Positions 32,233 through 41,247 are shown, counted from the first letter of the stretch. The stretch: DNA of 64,000 nt from an uncultured Dialister sp. (GCA_934193095.1 CAKPUX010000004.1:3622-67621), one strand, 5' to 3'. The notes: a model not told the origin generated them from the sequence alone. Program-made: numbers and translations.

Positions 32233-33210
32233 ATGAAACTAGCAGACAAACTGGCCAAGACCGCAGGGAAGATGTCGCCTAGGAAGCTCATCCTTCTCTG
32301 CGCTTTCTTTGCGCTCATGATCTTCATCATCCTGTACAGCACACTGTCTTCCTTCGAAGACAAGAAAGAAGAAAAGACACCGGAGGCAGTGGGCGTCGCC
32401 GTCATCGAAGCAGCGACGGATATTTCGCCGCGGACGGTCATCACGGATGATATGCTGAAAGCCTCTGTAGTACCGGAAAGTCTGCTCCCGCCGGGGGCTT
32501 TGACAGACAAGAAGCTCATCGTCGGGCATAAGGCTGGCGTCACCATCCTTGCTGGCGATGTCGTCACCAGGCGAAAACTCGATGTGTCGGCAGCCGCCGG
32601 TTTTCAGGGGCTCATCCCGGATGGGATGCGCGCGCTGTCTTTTGGCATCAATGACATTTCCGGCGTCTCCGGCTTTGCGAAGCCCGGCGACCATGTGGAT
32701 ATCCTCCTGATCTCCAGTCAGGACGGGAAGAACCGCGTCACTTCGAAGATGCTGCTCCGTGATGTCCTGCTGCTTGCCATCAATAAGTCCAGCATGGGTC
32801 AGGGCTACGTCGCACCGAAGAAGGATGACAAAGACGGAAAAGATGAATCGAATGGAAATAAAATGCCGACCGCGCCGCGTCGCACGGATACGTCCTCGAT
32901 GGGGACGCCCGCTGTCGCGACGGTCGCTCTCTCGCCCTATGATGCGGCGAAACTCACCGCATCCCTGCAGGTCGGACAGGTACAGCTGATGCTGCGTCCG
33001 GCAGACGGGGCGGCTGAGACAGAATCGGTCGCCTACTATGTGATCCCGCTGCCGAAGCCGGATTCGCAGCCGCCGGCCGCTCCGTCCTATGCGCCATACC
33101 CTCCGCAGGGCGCGCCCCAGCCGCAGGTGGAGATCAGCGGGGGACAGACCGGCACCGCCGGCAGTGGTATCGAAGTCATTCGTGGTACAAGCGTAACGAG
33201 GGGGCAGTAA
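32233..33210 (+). CDS. cpaB: Flp pilus assembly protein CpaB/RcpC
   Basis: 325 residues: short cytosolic N terminus, one membrane helix (about 17-36), an SAF domain (about 50-115; VIEAATDISPRTVITDDML, GALTDKKLIVG) and an RcpC/CpaB domain, then a Pro/Gln-rich tail (about 280-325). CpaB sits in the periplasm and supports the secretin. It lies 1 bp before cpaC, so the two are co-transcribed. Confidence 0.92.
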   Translation: MKLADKLAKTAGKMSPRKLILLCAFFALMIFIILYSTLSSFEDKKEEKTPEAVGVAVIEAATDISPRTVITDDMLKASVVPESLLPPGALTDKKLIVGHKAGVTILAGDVVTRRKLDVSAAAGFQGLIPDGMRALSFGINDISGVSGFAKPGDHVDILLISSQDGKNRVTSKMLLRDVLLLAINKSSMGQGYVAPKKDDKDGKDESNGNKMPTAPRRTDTSSMGTPAVATVALSPYDAAKLTASLQVGQVQLMLRPADGAAETESVAYYVIPLPKPDSQPPAAPSYAPYPPQGAPQPQVEISGGQTGTAGSGIEVIRGTSVTRGQ

Positions 33211-33211
33211 G

Positions 33212-34894
33212 ATGAACGGAATGAAAAAAAGAATCGGACTCCTCCTCGCTGCTGCGATGCTCTCCTTCGGAAGCGCCTGCGCTGCTGAACCTGTCGAGGT
33301 GTCCCTGAATGAATCGAAATACATGGCCGCTTCCGGCATCACACGTCTTGCCGTCGGAAATCCTGCCATCGCCGACGTACAGCTTCTCTCTTCAGGAGAT
33401 TTCCTCCTCGTCGGGAAGAAAGCAGGGACGACATCCCTCATCGTCTGGTCAGATGGCGGACGGCGCACCGAGTACACCGTGTACGTCGCAGGCAATGACC
33501 GCGGCATGTCGAGCGCCATTCAGGACGCTATCGGCTATCCGAAGGTCCATGTGCAGATGATCAAGGACCGCGTGATGCTTCGCGGCAAGGTCGAGAACCA
33601 GTATGAGCACGACACCGCACTGAAGATCGCCGGCCTCTACACCGGCGGCGATGGCTCCGGCGTGATCGATCTCCTCGAGATGGAGCATCCGAGCCAGATC
33701 CGCCTCGAGGCGCAGATCATAGAGATCAATTCGGACTACACCAAGAACCTCGGCATCCAGTACTGGTCGCAGACCCCGGGGGCGAGCAGCAGCTCTGGCA
33801 GTAGTTCGAATAATCCCAATAACGACATCACCGTAGGCACCGCAGGCCTCTTCTACGGCGGCGAAGATTTCTCCTCCTCCAGAAAACACGGCGGCTGGCT
33901 GGGCTCTCATGTCGCAAATGTGAATGTGACCCTGCAGGCGCTCATCAATGAAGGAAAGGCGCGCATCCTCTCCCGCCCGTCCATCACGACGATGTCCGGA
34001 AAGACCGCAAACATCCTGATCGGCGGACGCATCCCGATTCCTGTCTCGGATGGCAATGGCAATGTATCCATCGACTGGCATGAATACGGCGTGAAGCTCA
34101 ATATCGAGCCAGTCGTCGACTCGGAAGACAAGATCACCTCGAAGGTCCATGCTGAAGTATCGACGCTGGACTACAGCCATGGCGTCAAGATCGACTCCTT
34201 CAGCGTACCGGGCATCGCGACCCGCGAGGCCGAGTCCGAAGTCAATGTCCGCTCCGGCATGACCATGGCGATCGGCGGCCTCATTAATTCCGAAGATGCG
34301 AAAATCGTATCGAAGATCCCGCTCTTGGGAGATCTTCCCATCATCGGGCGTTTCTTCCGTCATACATCGAATACTCGCGACAAGCGCGAACTTATTATCC
34401 TCATCACACCGACCCTCGTTGCAGACGATACCCCTGCGCCGATGAGCCAGCGCATGAAGAAAAGCTATGAGGAAATCGAGCGCGCCGCAAGAAACCGTGA
34501 GCTTGTAGAGACGAGAAAGCCCGTTCCGCAGGGGACAGACACCGAGGAGCGTGACCTCTGGGGCGAAAAGCCCGGAGACGATGACACCATCATCCTCGAA
34601 GAAAAAGCCCCGGCCAAGACGCGGTCCTACCTCTTGAAGACCACGGACATTCACGGCGAGCCGATCCTCGTCCCTATGACCGAGGAAGACTACGAGGCAG
34701 AGAAAGACCGTTTGACCGTCGCCCGTCGAGAAAAGACAAAGCCGGAGAAAAAGGCAAAGCAGGAGACTGCCCGGCCAGACGTAAAGATACAGCAGCCCAC
34801 CCGCACCGCCGCTGACGCCGAAGCCCAGAGGGCAAGGATCAAGGCAGCGATGGATAGGTACTCCGGAAAGAGCACGACCTCGACAAGCAGGTAA
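33212..34894 (+). CDS. cpaC: Tad pilus secretin CpaC/RcpA
   Basis: 560 residues with a signal peptide (about 1-24), an N-terminal pilus secretin domain (KYMAASGITRLAVGNPAIADV near 36-56), a BON-like segment (PKVHVQMIKDRVMLRGKV) and the secretin core (about 190-410) with EVNVRSGMTMAIGGLI and LPIIGRFFR near its end. It should form the outer-membrane channel for the Flp pilus, which argues for a diderm cell. The C-terminal 140 residues are charged and repetitive, longer than usual. Confidence 0.94.
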   Translation: MNGMKKRIGLLLAAAMLSFGSACAAEPVEVSLNESKYMAASGITRLAVGNPAIADVQLLSSGDFLLVGKKAGTTSLIVWSDGGRRTEYTVYVAGNDRGMSSAIQDAIGYPKVHVQMIKDRVMLRGKVENQYEHDTALKIAGLYTGGDGSGVIDLLEMEHPSQIRLEAQIIEINSDYTKNLGIQYWSQTPGASSSSGSSSNNPNNDITVGTAGLFYGGEDFSSSRKHGGWLGSHVANVNVTLQALINEGKARILSRPSITTMSGKTANILIGGRIPIPVSDGNGNVSIDWHEYGVKLNIEPVVDSEDKITSKVHAEVSTLDYSHGVKIDSFSVPGIATREAESEVNVRSGMTMAIGGLINSEDAKIVSKIPLLGDLPIIGRFFRHTSNTRDKRELIILITPTLVADDTPAPMSQRMKKSYEEIERAARNRELVETRKPVPQGTDTEERDLWGEKPGDDDTIILEEKAPAKTRSYLLKTTDIHGEPILVPMTEEDYEAEKDRLTVARREKTKPEKKAKQETARPDVKIQQPTRTAADAEAQRARIKAAMDRYSGKSTTSTSR

Positions 34895-35397
34895 AAGTGG
34901 TGGGTTCAAGGCTCAGGTGCGGCGCAAAAAAATATGTGACTGGTAGCTAGGGATGAGTGGCTAGGGATTAGGGATTGGGGATTAGGAGTGACTGGGATTT
35001 TTCCGGCATCGTCATCCCGAGCGCAGCCGAGGGATCTTTCTTGCACTGCGGGAATCAGCGTGTATGCGCTGAGGGGAAACGATGTCTTGGTGCTGCCTCA
35101 CATCAGGCGATGAGCGTTCTGCCATAAAGATCGAGGGCTACGCTCGAAATGACGATGTGCGCGAAGCGCTATCGAAACTTCGCGGCGCTTCTATATTTTT
35201 ATGCGCCGCACCACCATTTCTCATTTCTCATTTCTAATTTCTCATTCAAACGAGGCTTTCAAACGCAATCAAAGGACGTACGTCCCGTGGGCTAACCCTG
35301 AACCCTGAACCTACAACCTTCATTCTGATAAAGAGTCCTCTGAGACTTTTTATAGATTCCGTTTCTATACATTTCACGAAAAGGAGGTGAAATCATT
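34895..35397. repeat. Half CORE, H7, a full CGTCAT element, CORE, H7 and TAIL
   Basis: About 500 bp without a gene, splitting cpaC from the pilin gene. A broken plus CORE (GCGGCGCAAAAAAATATG) leads directly into GACTGGT-type heptamers. The CGTCAT element spans about 35007-35160. A minus CORE (about 35176-35210), TTCTCAT/TTCTAAT heptamers, a TAIL and GAACCCT units follow. A strong ribosome site (AAAAGGAGGTG) precedes flp. Confidence 0.82.
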
Positions 35398-35637
35398 ATG
35401 ATGAACAGAGCAAAACAGATGTATGACTACTATGTCAGACCTGTACTCGGCGAAAAAGGCCAGGACATGGTCGAATACGCACTGATGCTGGCGATCATCG
35501 TCGGCATTGGCTGGCTGATCTATCAGCAGAGCGGAATTCAGACTTCGATTAATCAGGTATTCAAGGATTCTGCTACCCTGATGTCTACCGCTGCAGATCA
35601 AACCGCTGCGCCTTCCGCAGGCGGCACAGGCAAATAA
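35398..35637 (+). CDS. flp: Flp-type pilin
   Basis: A 79-residue prepilin. The class IVb signature GQDMVEYALMLAII starts at about 21, with cleavage expected after Gly21 so that the mature protein starts QDMVEYAL; Glu at mature position 5 is the conserved residue. One membrane helix follows, then a Gly/Ala-rich end. AAAAGGAGGTG precedes two adjacent ATGs (35398, 35401). It needs a prepilin peptidase (TadV/CpaA), not encoded in this window. Confidence 0.93.
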   Translation: MMNRAKQMYDYYVRPVLGEKGQDMVEYALMLAIIVGIGWLIYQQSGIQTSINQVFKDSATLMSTAADQTAAPSAGGTGK

Positions 35638-35670
35638 TGGTTCAATGGTACTTGCTGCATAGCAGGTACC

Positions 35671-35707
35671 ATCGAGAAAGGACAGCCGTGGGCTGTCCCT
35701 TCTCGAT
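35671..35707 (+). terminator. Hairpin (attenuator) after the pilin gene
   Basis: ATCGAGAAAGGACAGCC pairs with GGCTGTCCCTTCTCGAT, a 17-bp near-perfect stem with loop GTG. There is no T tract, so it may limit read-through or protect the pilin mRNA 3' end rather than fully terminate. GGTACTTGC/GCAGGTACC makes a smaller hairpin just before it. Confidence 0.6.
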
Positions 35708-35806
35708 GGTATCTACTAGGGTGAATGGGTGATCGTTAGGCAGGAGCTGTCGCCGTACCCATTTCTTTCCGATTTACGCATCAAAAGCATCCCCGAAGGA
35801 GGCGTG

Positions 35807-36619
35807 ATGTCCATGGTAGGCCGCAAAGGCACGATCATTACTGTATTCAGCACGGCGTACGCCGTGGGAAAGACGCTCATCGCCATCAATATGGCGGCAG
35901 AGCTGGCAAAGAACCGTCATACCGTCTGTCTGATCGATCTGGATCTGCAGTTCGGAGACGTGGCGAGTGCGCTCAAGCTCACGCCGGAGAAGACGATCGC
36001 AGACGCAGAGAGATCCATGCGCAAGCATCCGGATGACACCGTAGCCGCCGAGTATCTGACGCCCTTCTCTTCCGGCGGCGTCTCCTTCGATGTGATGGCG
36101 AATCCGAAGCTCCTCGAAGAGGCGTACAACCTTGACACGACGCTCATTCGTGACCTCGTCGTACAGCTCCAGCTCGAGTATGACTACCTCATCATTGATA
36201 CGACATCGACCTTCAGTGCGCTCAACCTCTCCCTTATGGATCTTTCGACAGTGATCGACTTCATCGGCATCGTCGACTTCATCCCGACCATCAAGAACAT
36301 GAAGCGCGGCTCGGATGCCCTGAAGGAGCTCGGCTATGATGACAATAAGATCCGCTACGTCCTGAACCGTTCGAATGCGCGCACCCGCATCAATGTCAAG
36401 GATGTCGAAGCGATCCTGGGCCACCAGTTCCACTACGTCATCCCGAACGATTTCCAAACGGCCGCCGAATCCATTAAGACCGGCGTCCCACTCGTCCTTT
36501 CGGCGAAGGACACGCCGCTTGCCAAAGGCATCCGCACCATGGTGGATACCTATGAAGAAGACCCCGCCTCGCCCCAAAAGTCACAAGAGGGCGGCTGGCT
36601 GTCGAGACTGTTCTCATAG
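35807..36619 (+). CDS. CpaE/TadZ-like MinD-family ATPase lacking a receiver domain
   Basis: 270 residues. A MinD/ParA fold: LIDLDLQFGDVASAL (about 41-55) and DYLIIDTTSTFS (about 127-138) are the switch and Walker B regions. The Walker A segment reads STAYAVGKTLIAIN (about 13-26): GKT is kept but the deviant-Walker signature lysine and the GG are absent. AAGGAGG precedes 35807; GTG 35729 upstream is possible but would add residues with no homology. It should localise the Tad machine at the inner membrane. Confidence 0.85.
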   Translation: MSMVGRKGTIITVFSTAYAVGKTLIAINMAAELAKNRHTVCLIDLDLQFGDVASALKLTPEKTIADAERSMRKHPDDTVAAEYLTPFSSGGVSFDVMANPKLLEEAYNLDTTLIRDLVVQLQLEYDYLIIDTTSTFSALNLSLMDLSTVIDFIGIVDFIPTIKNMKRGSDALKELGYDDNKIRYVLNRSNARTRINVKDVEAILGHQFHYVIPNDFQTAAESIKTGVPLVLSAKDTPLAKGIRTMVDTYEEDPASPQKSQEGGWLSRLFS

Positions 36620-36941
36620 ACGTCGAAGTGAATGCGTAGGAAATCAGTCAATACCCTTGGCTCCCCATCGGGGTAATGCTATTAAGTTAAGCGGCAGAAC
36701 GTTCTTGGCTCCCCATCGGGGGAGCTGCCCGAAGGGCTGAGGGGGCAGCACTACGGTATATCCCACATTGTTCGATAACCGCTAGCATGCCCCTATTGCC
36801 TTCGGCACTTCCCCCGAGGGGGGAAGCAAGACATTACGTTGCGTATCATTTCCTTCACTTAGCACCATTGCCTTCAGTGGCATATAATATGCAAGGAAAG
36901 TATTTTTACTGGAGCTATTATGAAAATTTGAGGTACTCGCT
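36620..36941. repeat. Copy 0 of the 197-bp repeat family
   Basis: A fragment GGCTCCCCATCGGGG at about 36660 is followed by a diverged unit (36707-36845) that begins GGCTCCCCATCGGGGGAGC and ends with CTTCCCCC...GGGGGAAGCAAG. The remaining 90 bp is AT-rich and probably holds the promoter of the DUF559 gene (CATATAATATG near 36880). Confidence 0.8.
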
Positions 36942-37322
36942 ATGGTGAGATCGGCAATGGACTCGCGGTTAAAGCAATGTGCTACAAATTTGCGGAAAAA
37001 TATGACAGATGAAGAGCGTAAGCTGTGGTATCTGTTCTTGCATAGATACCCCGTTAGATTTAGGCGGCAGTATCTGATCAACGGCTTTATTGCGGATTTC
37101 TATTGCAATGCTGCGAAACTGGTTATTGAGTTAGACGGATCACAACATTATTCTGATTTTGGTAAAGCTCATGACCAATGGAGAAGCCAATGCATTGAGC
37201 AGAGTGGCATACAGGTACTTCGGTTTTCAAATGGAGACATTCACGAAAGGTTTCAAGGCGTGTGTATGATGATAGATAGAGTTGTGAAAGAGCGCCTCGC
37301 TGTTTTGTGTAATGGCTATTGA
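36942..37322 (+). CDS. DUF559 (Vsr-like endonuclease fold) protein
   Basis: 126 residues of the DUF559 family, related to very-short-patch repair and restriction-type nucleases. The pattern RKNMTDEERKLWY (about 19-31), FRRQYLINGFIADFYC (40-55) with Asp, and LVIELDGSQH (60-69) with Glu and Asp give the catalytic core; QVLRFSNGDI follows. Codon use is more AT-rich than the flanking Tad genes, and the gene is bracketed by 197-bp repeat units, so horizontal insertion is likely. A short ribosome site TGAGGTA precedes it. Confidence 0.85.
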   Translation: MVRSAMDSRLKQCATNLRKNMTDEERKLWYLFLHRYPVRFRRQYLINGFIADFYCNAAKLVIELDGSQHYSDFGKAHDQWRSQCIEQSGIQVLRFSNGDIHERFQGVCMMIDRVVKERLAVLCNGY

Positions 37323-37360
37323 TAAAAATGCTTGTGAAATAAAGGAAAGCGCCGAAGCCG

Positions 37361-38050
37361 CTTGGCTCCCCATCGGGGGAGCTGCCCGAAGGGCTGAGGG
37401 GGCAACGTAGCGGTATTACCTGAAAGTGTTGGAATATCGATAGCATCGGACTATTCAACATGGAGCGTTATACCGCTAGCATGCCCCTATTGCCTTCGGC
37501 ACTTCCCCCGGAGGGGGAAGCAAGGTGTTTACGAGATGACGGAAAGCATCGAATGCCCTTGGCTCCCCATCGGGGGAGCTGCCTGAAGGGCTGAGGGGGC
37601 TACGTAGCGGTATTGCCTGAAGATGTTGGAATATCGATAGCATCGGACTATTCAACATGGAGCGTTATACCGTTAGCATGCCCCTATTGCCTTCGGCACT
37701 TCCCCCGAAGGGGGAAGCAAGATGTTTGCGAGATGACGGAAAGCGCTGAATGCCCTTGGCTCCCCATCGGGGGAGCTGCCCGAAGGGCTGAGGGGGAAAC
37801 GTAGCGGTATTGCCTAAAAGTGTTGGAATATCGATAGTATCGGACTATTCAACATGGAGTGTTATACCGTTAGCATGCCCCATCTCGCTTCGCTCGAAAT
37901 GGCGTCTCACTGAATTTTAGCGTCGCTACGCTCCTAAAAATCCAGTTTGCTTGCACATATTGCCTTCGGCACTTCCCCCGAGGGGGGAAGCAAGACATTA
38001 CGGCGCTAACAATTTCCTTAACTTAATAGCATTACCCGAAGGGGGAAGCA
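37361..38050. repeat. Tandem 197-bp direct repeats (three units plus remnant)
   Basis: Units begin at 37361, 37558 and 37755, an exact period of 197 bp. Each has the hairpins GGCTCCCC/GGGGGAGC and CTTCCCCC/GGGGGAAG and a unique middle with GTTGGAATATCGATAG. The third unit is broken at about 37883 by a segment (CTCGCTTCGCTCGAAATGG ... TTTGCTTGCACA) that recurs inverted at about 54314-54400. No gene is present in 37323-38115. Confidence 0.9.
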
Positions 38051-38115
38051 AGGTGCTTGCAAGAGGATGTTTTTTCCATAGAACCCGTTGAACCTTTTAA
38101 CTGGAGGCGAATTCC

Positions 38116-39219
38116 ATGTCTTATCGTACAGTCCTCATCGAGAACAACCGCATGATGCTTGAGCGGCTGTCGAGCGTGATCAGAAACAGCCCGGGCTTCG
38201 AGCTGTCGGCGAGGTATCAGACCGCGGGCGATGCTCTGGGGCAGATGCAGGCATTCAGCCCGAATCTGATCCTTCTGGATATCGACTGCGAGCCCAATGT
38301 CAGTCTGCTTTCCGATCTCAAGAAGAATTGCGGGCAGGCCCTGATCATCTGTCTCTCCCGCCGCTGGGACTCGGAGGCGCAGGCCAGGCTGCTGCGCGGC
38401 GGCGCGCAGGGGTATATGATCAAGCCGTTCACGCCGGATGAGCTGCAGGCGGCGGTCAGGAATGCGGACCGCGCCTCGCTGCGCTCGTCTGCGCGTGTGA
38501 TCTCCTTCTTCAGCCCGAAGGGAAAGAGCGGCAAGACGACATTGATCTCCAATCTCGCCGCGAGCATCGCCAAGAGGACGGGAGAGCCTGTCGCGATCCT
38601 TGACTGTGACCTGCAGTTCGGTGATATGGCGGTCTTTTTCAATCTGAATCCGCAAACGACTCTGGTCGAAGCGGTGCGGGATATCAAGTTCCTCTCGCCG
38701 GTGACGCTGAAGTCGTACTTCATCGATGCCAGAAGGAATCTGCAGATACTTTGCGGGCCGGCAAAGCCGGATCTTGCGGAGTCTGTCACACTGGATGCGC
38801 TGACGCAGCTCATCCATATGACGCGGAGCCTCTATAGCTACGTTTTGATCGATCTGCCTTCGGGGTTTTCCGATATTTCCGCGACGGCGTGTGAGCTCTC
38901 CGATGAGACGGTCCTGATGGCGATGTACAATGGCGGCTATGAGACGATGCATATGAAGCGCGCACTGGAGATTTTCAAGGCATGGGACGACTACCGGGAG
39001 CGCGTCTATCCGCTCTTCACCCGTGTCTCGCCGTTTGACGACGCGGAGAAGGAGCGTCTCTCCAAAGAGCTGGGCTATCCTGTCGCAGCCATCATCCCGA
39101 ATGAATATGTCCGTGTCTCGGAGGCGGCTGACAATGGCCGCCTCGTCGTGGACGAGGATCCTGACAGCCCCTTTGCCAAGGCCGTCGATGCACTCGCAGA
39201 GAAGATCATTAGTAAGTAG
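38116..39219 (+). CDS. cpaE: CpaE-like pilus ATPase with N-terminal receiver domain
   Basis: 367 residues. A CheY-like receiver (about 1-118) with acidic LLDIDCEPN near 55 and the KPF motif near 110 precedes a MinD-type ATPase. Walker A is SPKGKSGKTTLISN (about 133-146) with the signature Lys; LDCDLQFGDMAVFF (about 173-186) and YVLIDLPSGF follow. It localises the Tad secretion ATPase in relatives such as Caulobacter CpaE. It is the second CpaE-like protein in this locus, and unlike the first it keeps its full Walker A. AACTGGAGGCG precedes the start. Confidence 0.92.
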   Translation: MSYRTVLIENNRMMLERLSSVIRNSPGFELSARYQTAGDALGQMQAFSPNLILLDIDCEPNVSLLSDLKKNCGQALIICLSRRWDSEAQARLLRGGAQGYMIKPFTPDELQAAVRNADRASLRSSARVISFFSPKGKSGKTTLISNLAASIAKRTGEPVAILDCDLQFGDMAVFFNLNPQTTLVEAVRDIKFLSPVTLKSYFIDARRNLQILCGPAKPDLAESVTLDALTQLIHMTRSLYSYVLIDLPSGFSDISATACELSDETVLMAMYNGGYETMHMKRALEIFKAWDDYRERVYPLFTRVSPFDDAEKERLSKELGYPVAAIIPNEYVRVSEAADNGRLVVDEDPDSPFAKAVDALAEKIISK

Positions 39220-39372
39220 TGACTGGTGACTAGTAGCTGGGGATTAGGTATTTTTCCCCAACTGAGCAGGCTCCTGGAGAGGGGGCGCGCCAAAGGCGGC
39301 GGATAGATTCCCATAGCGTCAGCCAGACAAATGCTGTACAACCCTGATTTCCAAGAAAGGAGCAAATCATCT
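39220..39372. repeat. Short H7 and TAIL-like block between cpaE and tadB
   Basis: GACTGGT/GACTAGT/AGCTGGG/GATTAGG heptamers immediately after the cpaE stop, then GGAGAGGGGGCGCGCCAAAGGCGG. Confidence 0.65.
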
Positions 39373-40335
39373 ATGATCTTTATCATCTCGCTGTTTTGCG
39401 CCTTTCTTTTCTTTTTCATCCTGTTCTTCCTGCTCGGTCATGCGCTGAAAAAGAAACAGGTGGTGTCTGAGCGTCTGCAGCAGTATGCGGACTATCTCGA
39501 TGTGAAGGAGACGGAAGAGGAGCAGATCTCGACCGGGCAGAAGCTCCGCCGTGCCTTCCGCAAGCGCATGCGAAGGGTCGGGGGAAGGAAGACCGCTTCG
39601 AAGCTCGATCTCATGATGCATCGCGCAGGACTGCCGCTGCTCGGCTTTGAAATGGTCGTGATCTCCTTCGGGGTGAGCATTCTTGCTTTTCTCATGGTGC
39701 TCTTGGTCACAGGGGAGGGCGGCGCTGCGCTGCTCTTTGCCCTCCTCGCTTTTCTTTTCCAGTGGGGCTATGTGAAATACCGGATCGACAAGCGGCTGAA
39801 GGCGTTTCTCTACCAGATGGCTGACTGTCTGACGCTGATTTCCAATTCTCTGAGGGCGGGCTTCTCCTTCCTGCAGACGATCGAGATCATTTCCAAGGAA
39901 ATGAAGCCGCCCGTCAGCACGGAATTTGCCCGTGTCCTTCGCGAGACGAATCTGGGGAAGCCTTTGGACCGTGCGCTGACGGAGATGGACAGGCGTGTGG
40001 GCAGTCCTGACTTCTCTCTCATCGTCACGGCGGTGCTCATCCAGCAGCAGGTCGGCGGAAATTTGGCCGACATCATTGATATCATCCGCGATACCATCTT
40101 AGACCGCATCCGGCTGCGCGGCGAGATCAAGACACTGACCGCGCAGGGGCGTATGGCAGGCATGATCCTTGCCGCTCTTCCGATCGCGATGGGACTCTTC
40201 ATGTACATCATGTCGCCGGAATATATGCGCCCGCTCCTCACGACACGCATAGGGCAGATCGCGATCGGCGTTGCTCTCGTGATGGAAGTCATAGGCTTCT
40301 TCATCATTCATAAGATCGTAGATATCAAGGTATAG
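39373..40335 (+). CDS. tadB: Tad pilus inner-membrane platform protein TadB
   Basis: 320 residues of the type II secretion F family: N-terminal helix (about 1-21), cytosolic segment, two central helices, a T2SF domain (about 150-280; LISNSLRAGFSFLQTIEII, GNLADIIDIIRDTI) and C-terminal helices. It forms the platform with TadC. Start ATG 39373 follows AAAGGAG; the frame is open 14 codons further upstream without a site. Confidence 0.92.
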   Translation: MIFIISLFCAFLFFFILFFLLGHALKKKQVVSERLQQYADYLDVKETEEEQISTGQKLRRAFRKRMRRVGGRKTASKLDLMMHRAGLPLLGFEMVVISFGVSILAFLMVLLVTGEGGAALLFALLAFLFQWGYVKYRIDKRLKAFLYQMADCLTLISNSLRAGFSFLQTIEIISKEMKPPVSTEFARVLRETNLGKPLDRALTEMDRRVGSPDFSLIVTAVLIQQQVGGNLADIIDIIRDTILDRIRLRGEIKTLTAQGRMAGMILAALPIAMGLFMYIMSPEYMRPLLTTRIGQIAIGVALVMEVIGFFIIHKIVDIKV

Positions 40336-40700
40336 AGGTTGTCGGGGTCAGGTTGATGGGTTCAGGGTTAGCCCTTGGGGCGGCTCGTCCTTTGATTCCG
40401 TTTGAATGAGAAATGAAAAATGCGAAATGGTGGTGCGGCGCCAGATCCTTCGACTCAGTTCTCACTGTTCCGCCTTTACATTATTGAACATCCGACATTT
40501 CACTCCGCTCAGGATGACGAAATGCGCCGTAAAGTATAAATTGTGGCGATGCCCGAAGGTGGCATTTCAGTCACTAGTCACTCGAGGCCACTAATCCCTA
40601 GCTACTAATCTCTAGTCACCAGTCACTCCTAATCCCCAATCCCTAATCCCCAGGCACTAGCTACCAGTCACCATTCCCACGAAAGGAGAAAGAAAGCATC
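40336..40700. repeat. Composite repeat with a CORE split by another element
   Basis: TAIL (about 40365-40400), GAGAAAT heptamers (about 40407-40432), then the left CORE arm GCGGCGC (about 40437) is separated from ATGCGCCG-TAAAGTATAAATTG (about 40521) by about 75 bp of CCTTCGACTCAG ... CTCCGCTCAGGATGACG sequence. The CORE tail and a long CAGTCAC/TAATCCC heptamer run (about 40567-40675) follow up to tadE. Confidence 0.85.
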
Positions 40701-41174
40701 ATGAAACGACAAAAAGGGCAGGATATCGTCGAGTTTGCACTGCTGCTGCCGATCTTTCTCCTCGTTCTCTGCGGGATCATCTATTGCGGCTTCATGTTCG
40801 GGGATTACCAGACCGTGCAGGGCATCGTGAGAAATGCGGCACGCGAAGCGGCTGTGGTGGGGCATTATACCGAAAGCACAGATCCTTCACAGCCAATAAA
40901 TAATTACAAGATCATCGCTGACAAATACAATCAAATTTTGAAAGAGCAGAAGGTCATCACGCATCTGTATGTGCCGGATGCTGCTGGCGTGCAGGTGGTT
41001 TCCACCAATGATGAAAATGAAAAGCCGGAAAACTCTGTTCATGCGAAGCTCAACTTGGAACTTACCAAGAGCGATGTATCATTTTTTAATTACCTGTCGC
41101 ACTTTGCAGAACTCCCGTACTCGTATTCCGTGAGCTGTTATATGTACGATGAGACGACCGGAAAGAGCACGTAA
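40701..41174 (+). CDS. TadE-like pseudopilin
   Basis: 157 residues with the TadE-like N terminus KGQDIVEFALLLPIFLLVL: a class IVb-like signature with Glu at the fifth position of QDIVE, then one helix. VRNAAREAAVVGHY (about 45-58) is typical of TadE/TadG. It is likely a minor pseudopilin processed by the same peptidase as Flp. A separate TadF or TadG gene was not found. AAAGGAG precedes the ATG at somewhat long spacing. Confidence 0.85.
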   Translation: MKRQKGQDIVEFALLLPIFLLVLCGIIYCGFMFGDYQTVQGIVRNAAREAAVVGHYTESTDPSQPINNYKIIADKYNQILKEQKVITHLYVPDAAGVQVVSTNDENEKPENSVHAKLNLELTKSDVSFFNYLSHFAELPYSYSVSCYMYDETTGKST

Positions 41175-41247
41175 GGCGCTCGCGTCTCGCTACCCCCCCA
41201 CTATCTCCATTACACCCATCAACAAATCCCCAAGGAAGGTGAAGACT

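Noticed and set aside
37361..38050. 197-bp repeats as an ISCR or integron cassette array
   Set aside because: No integrase, no attC-like core sites and no ORFs within the units.
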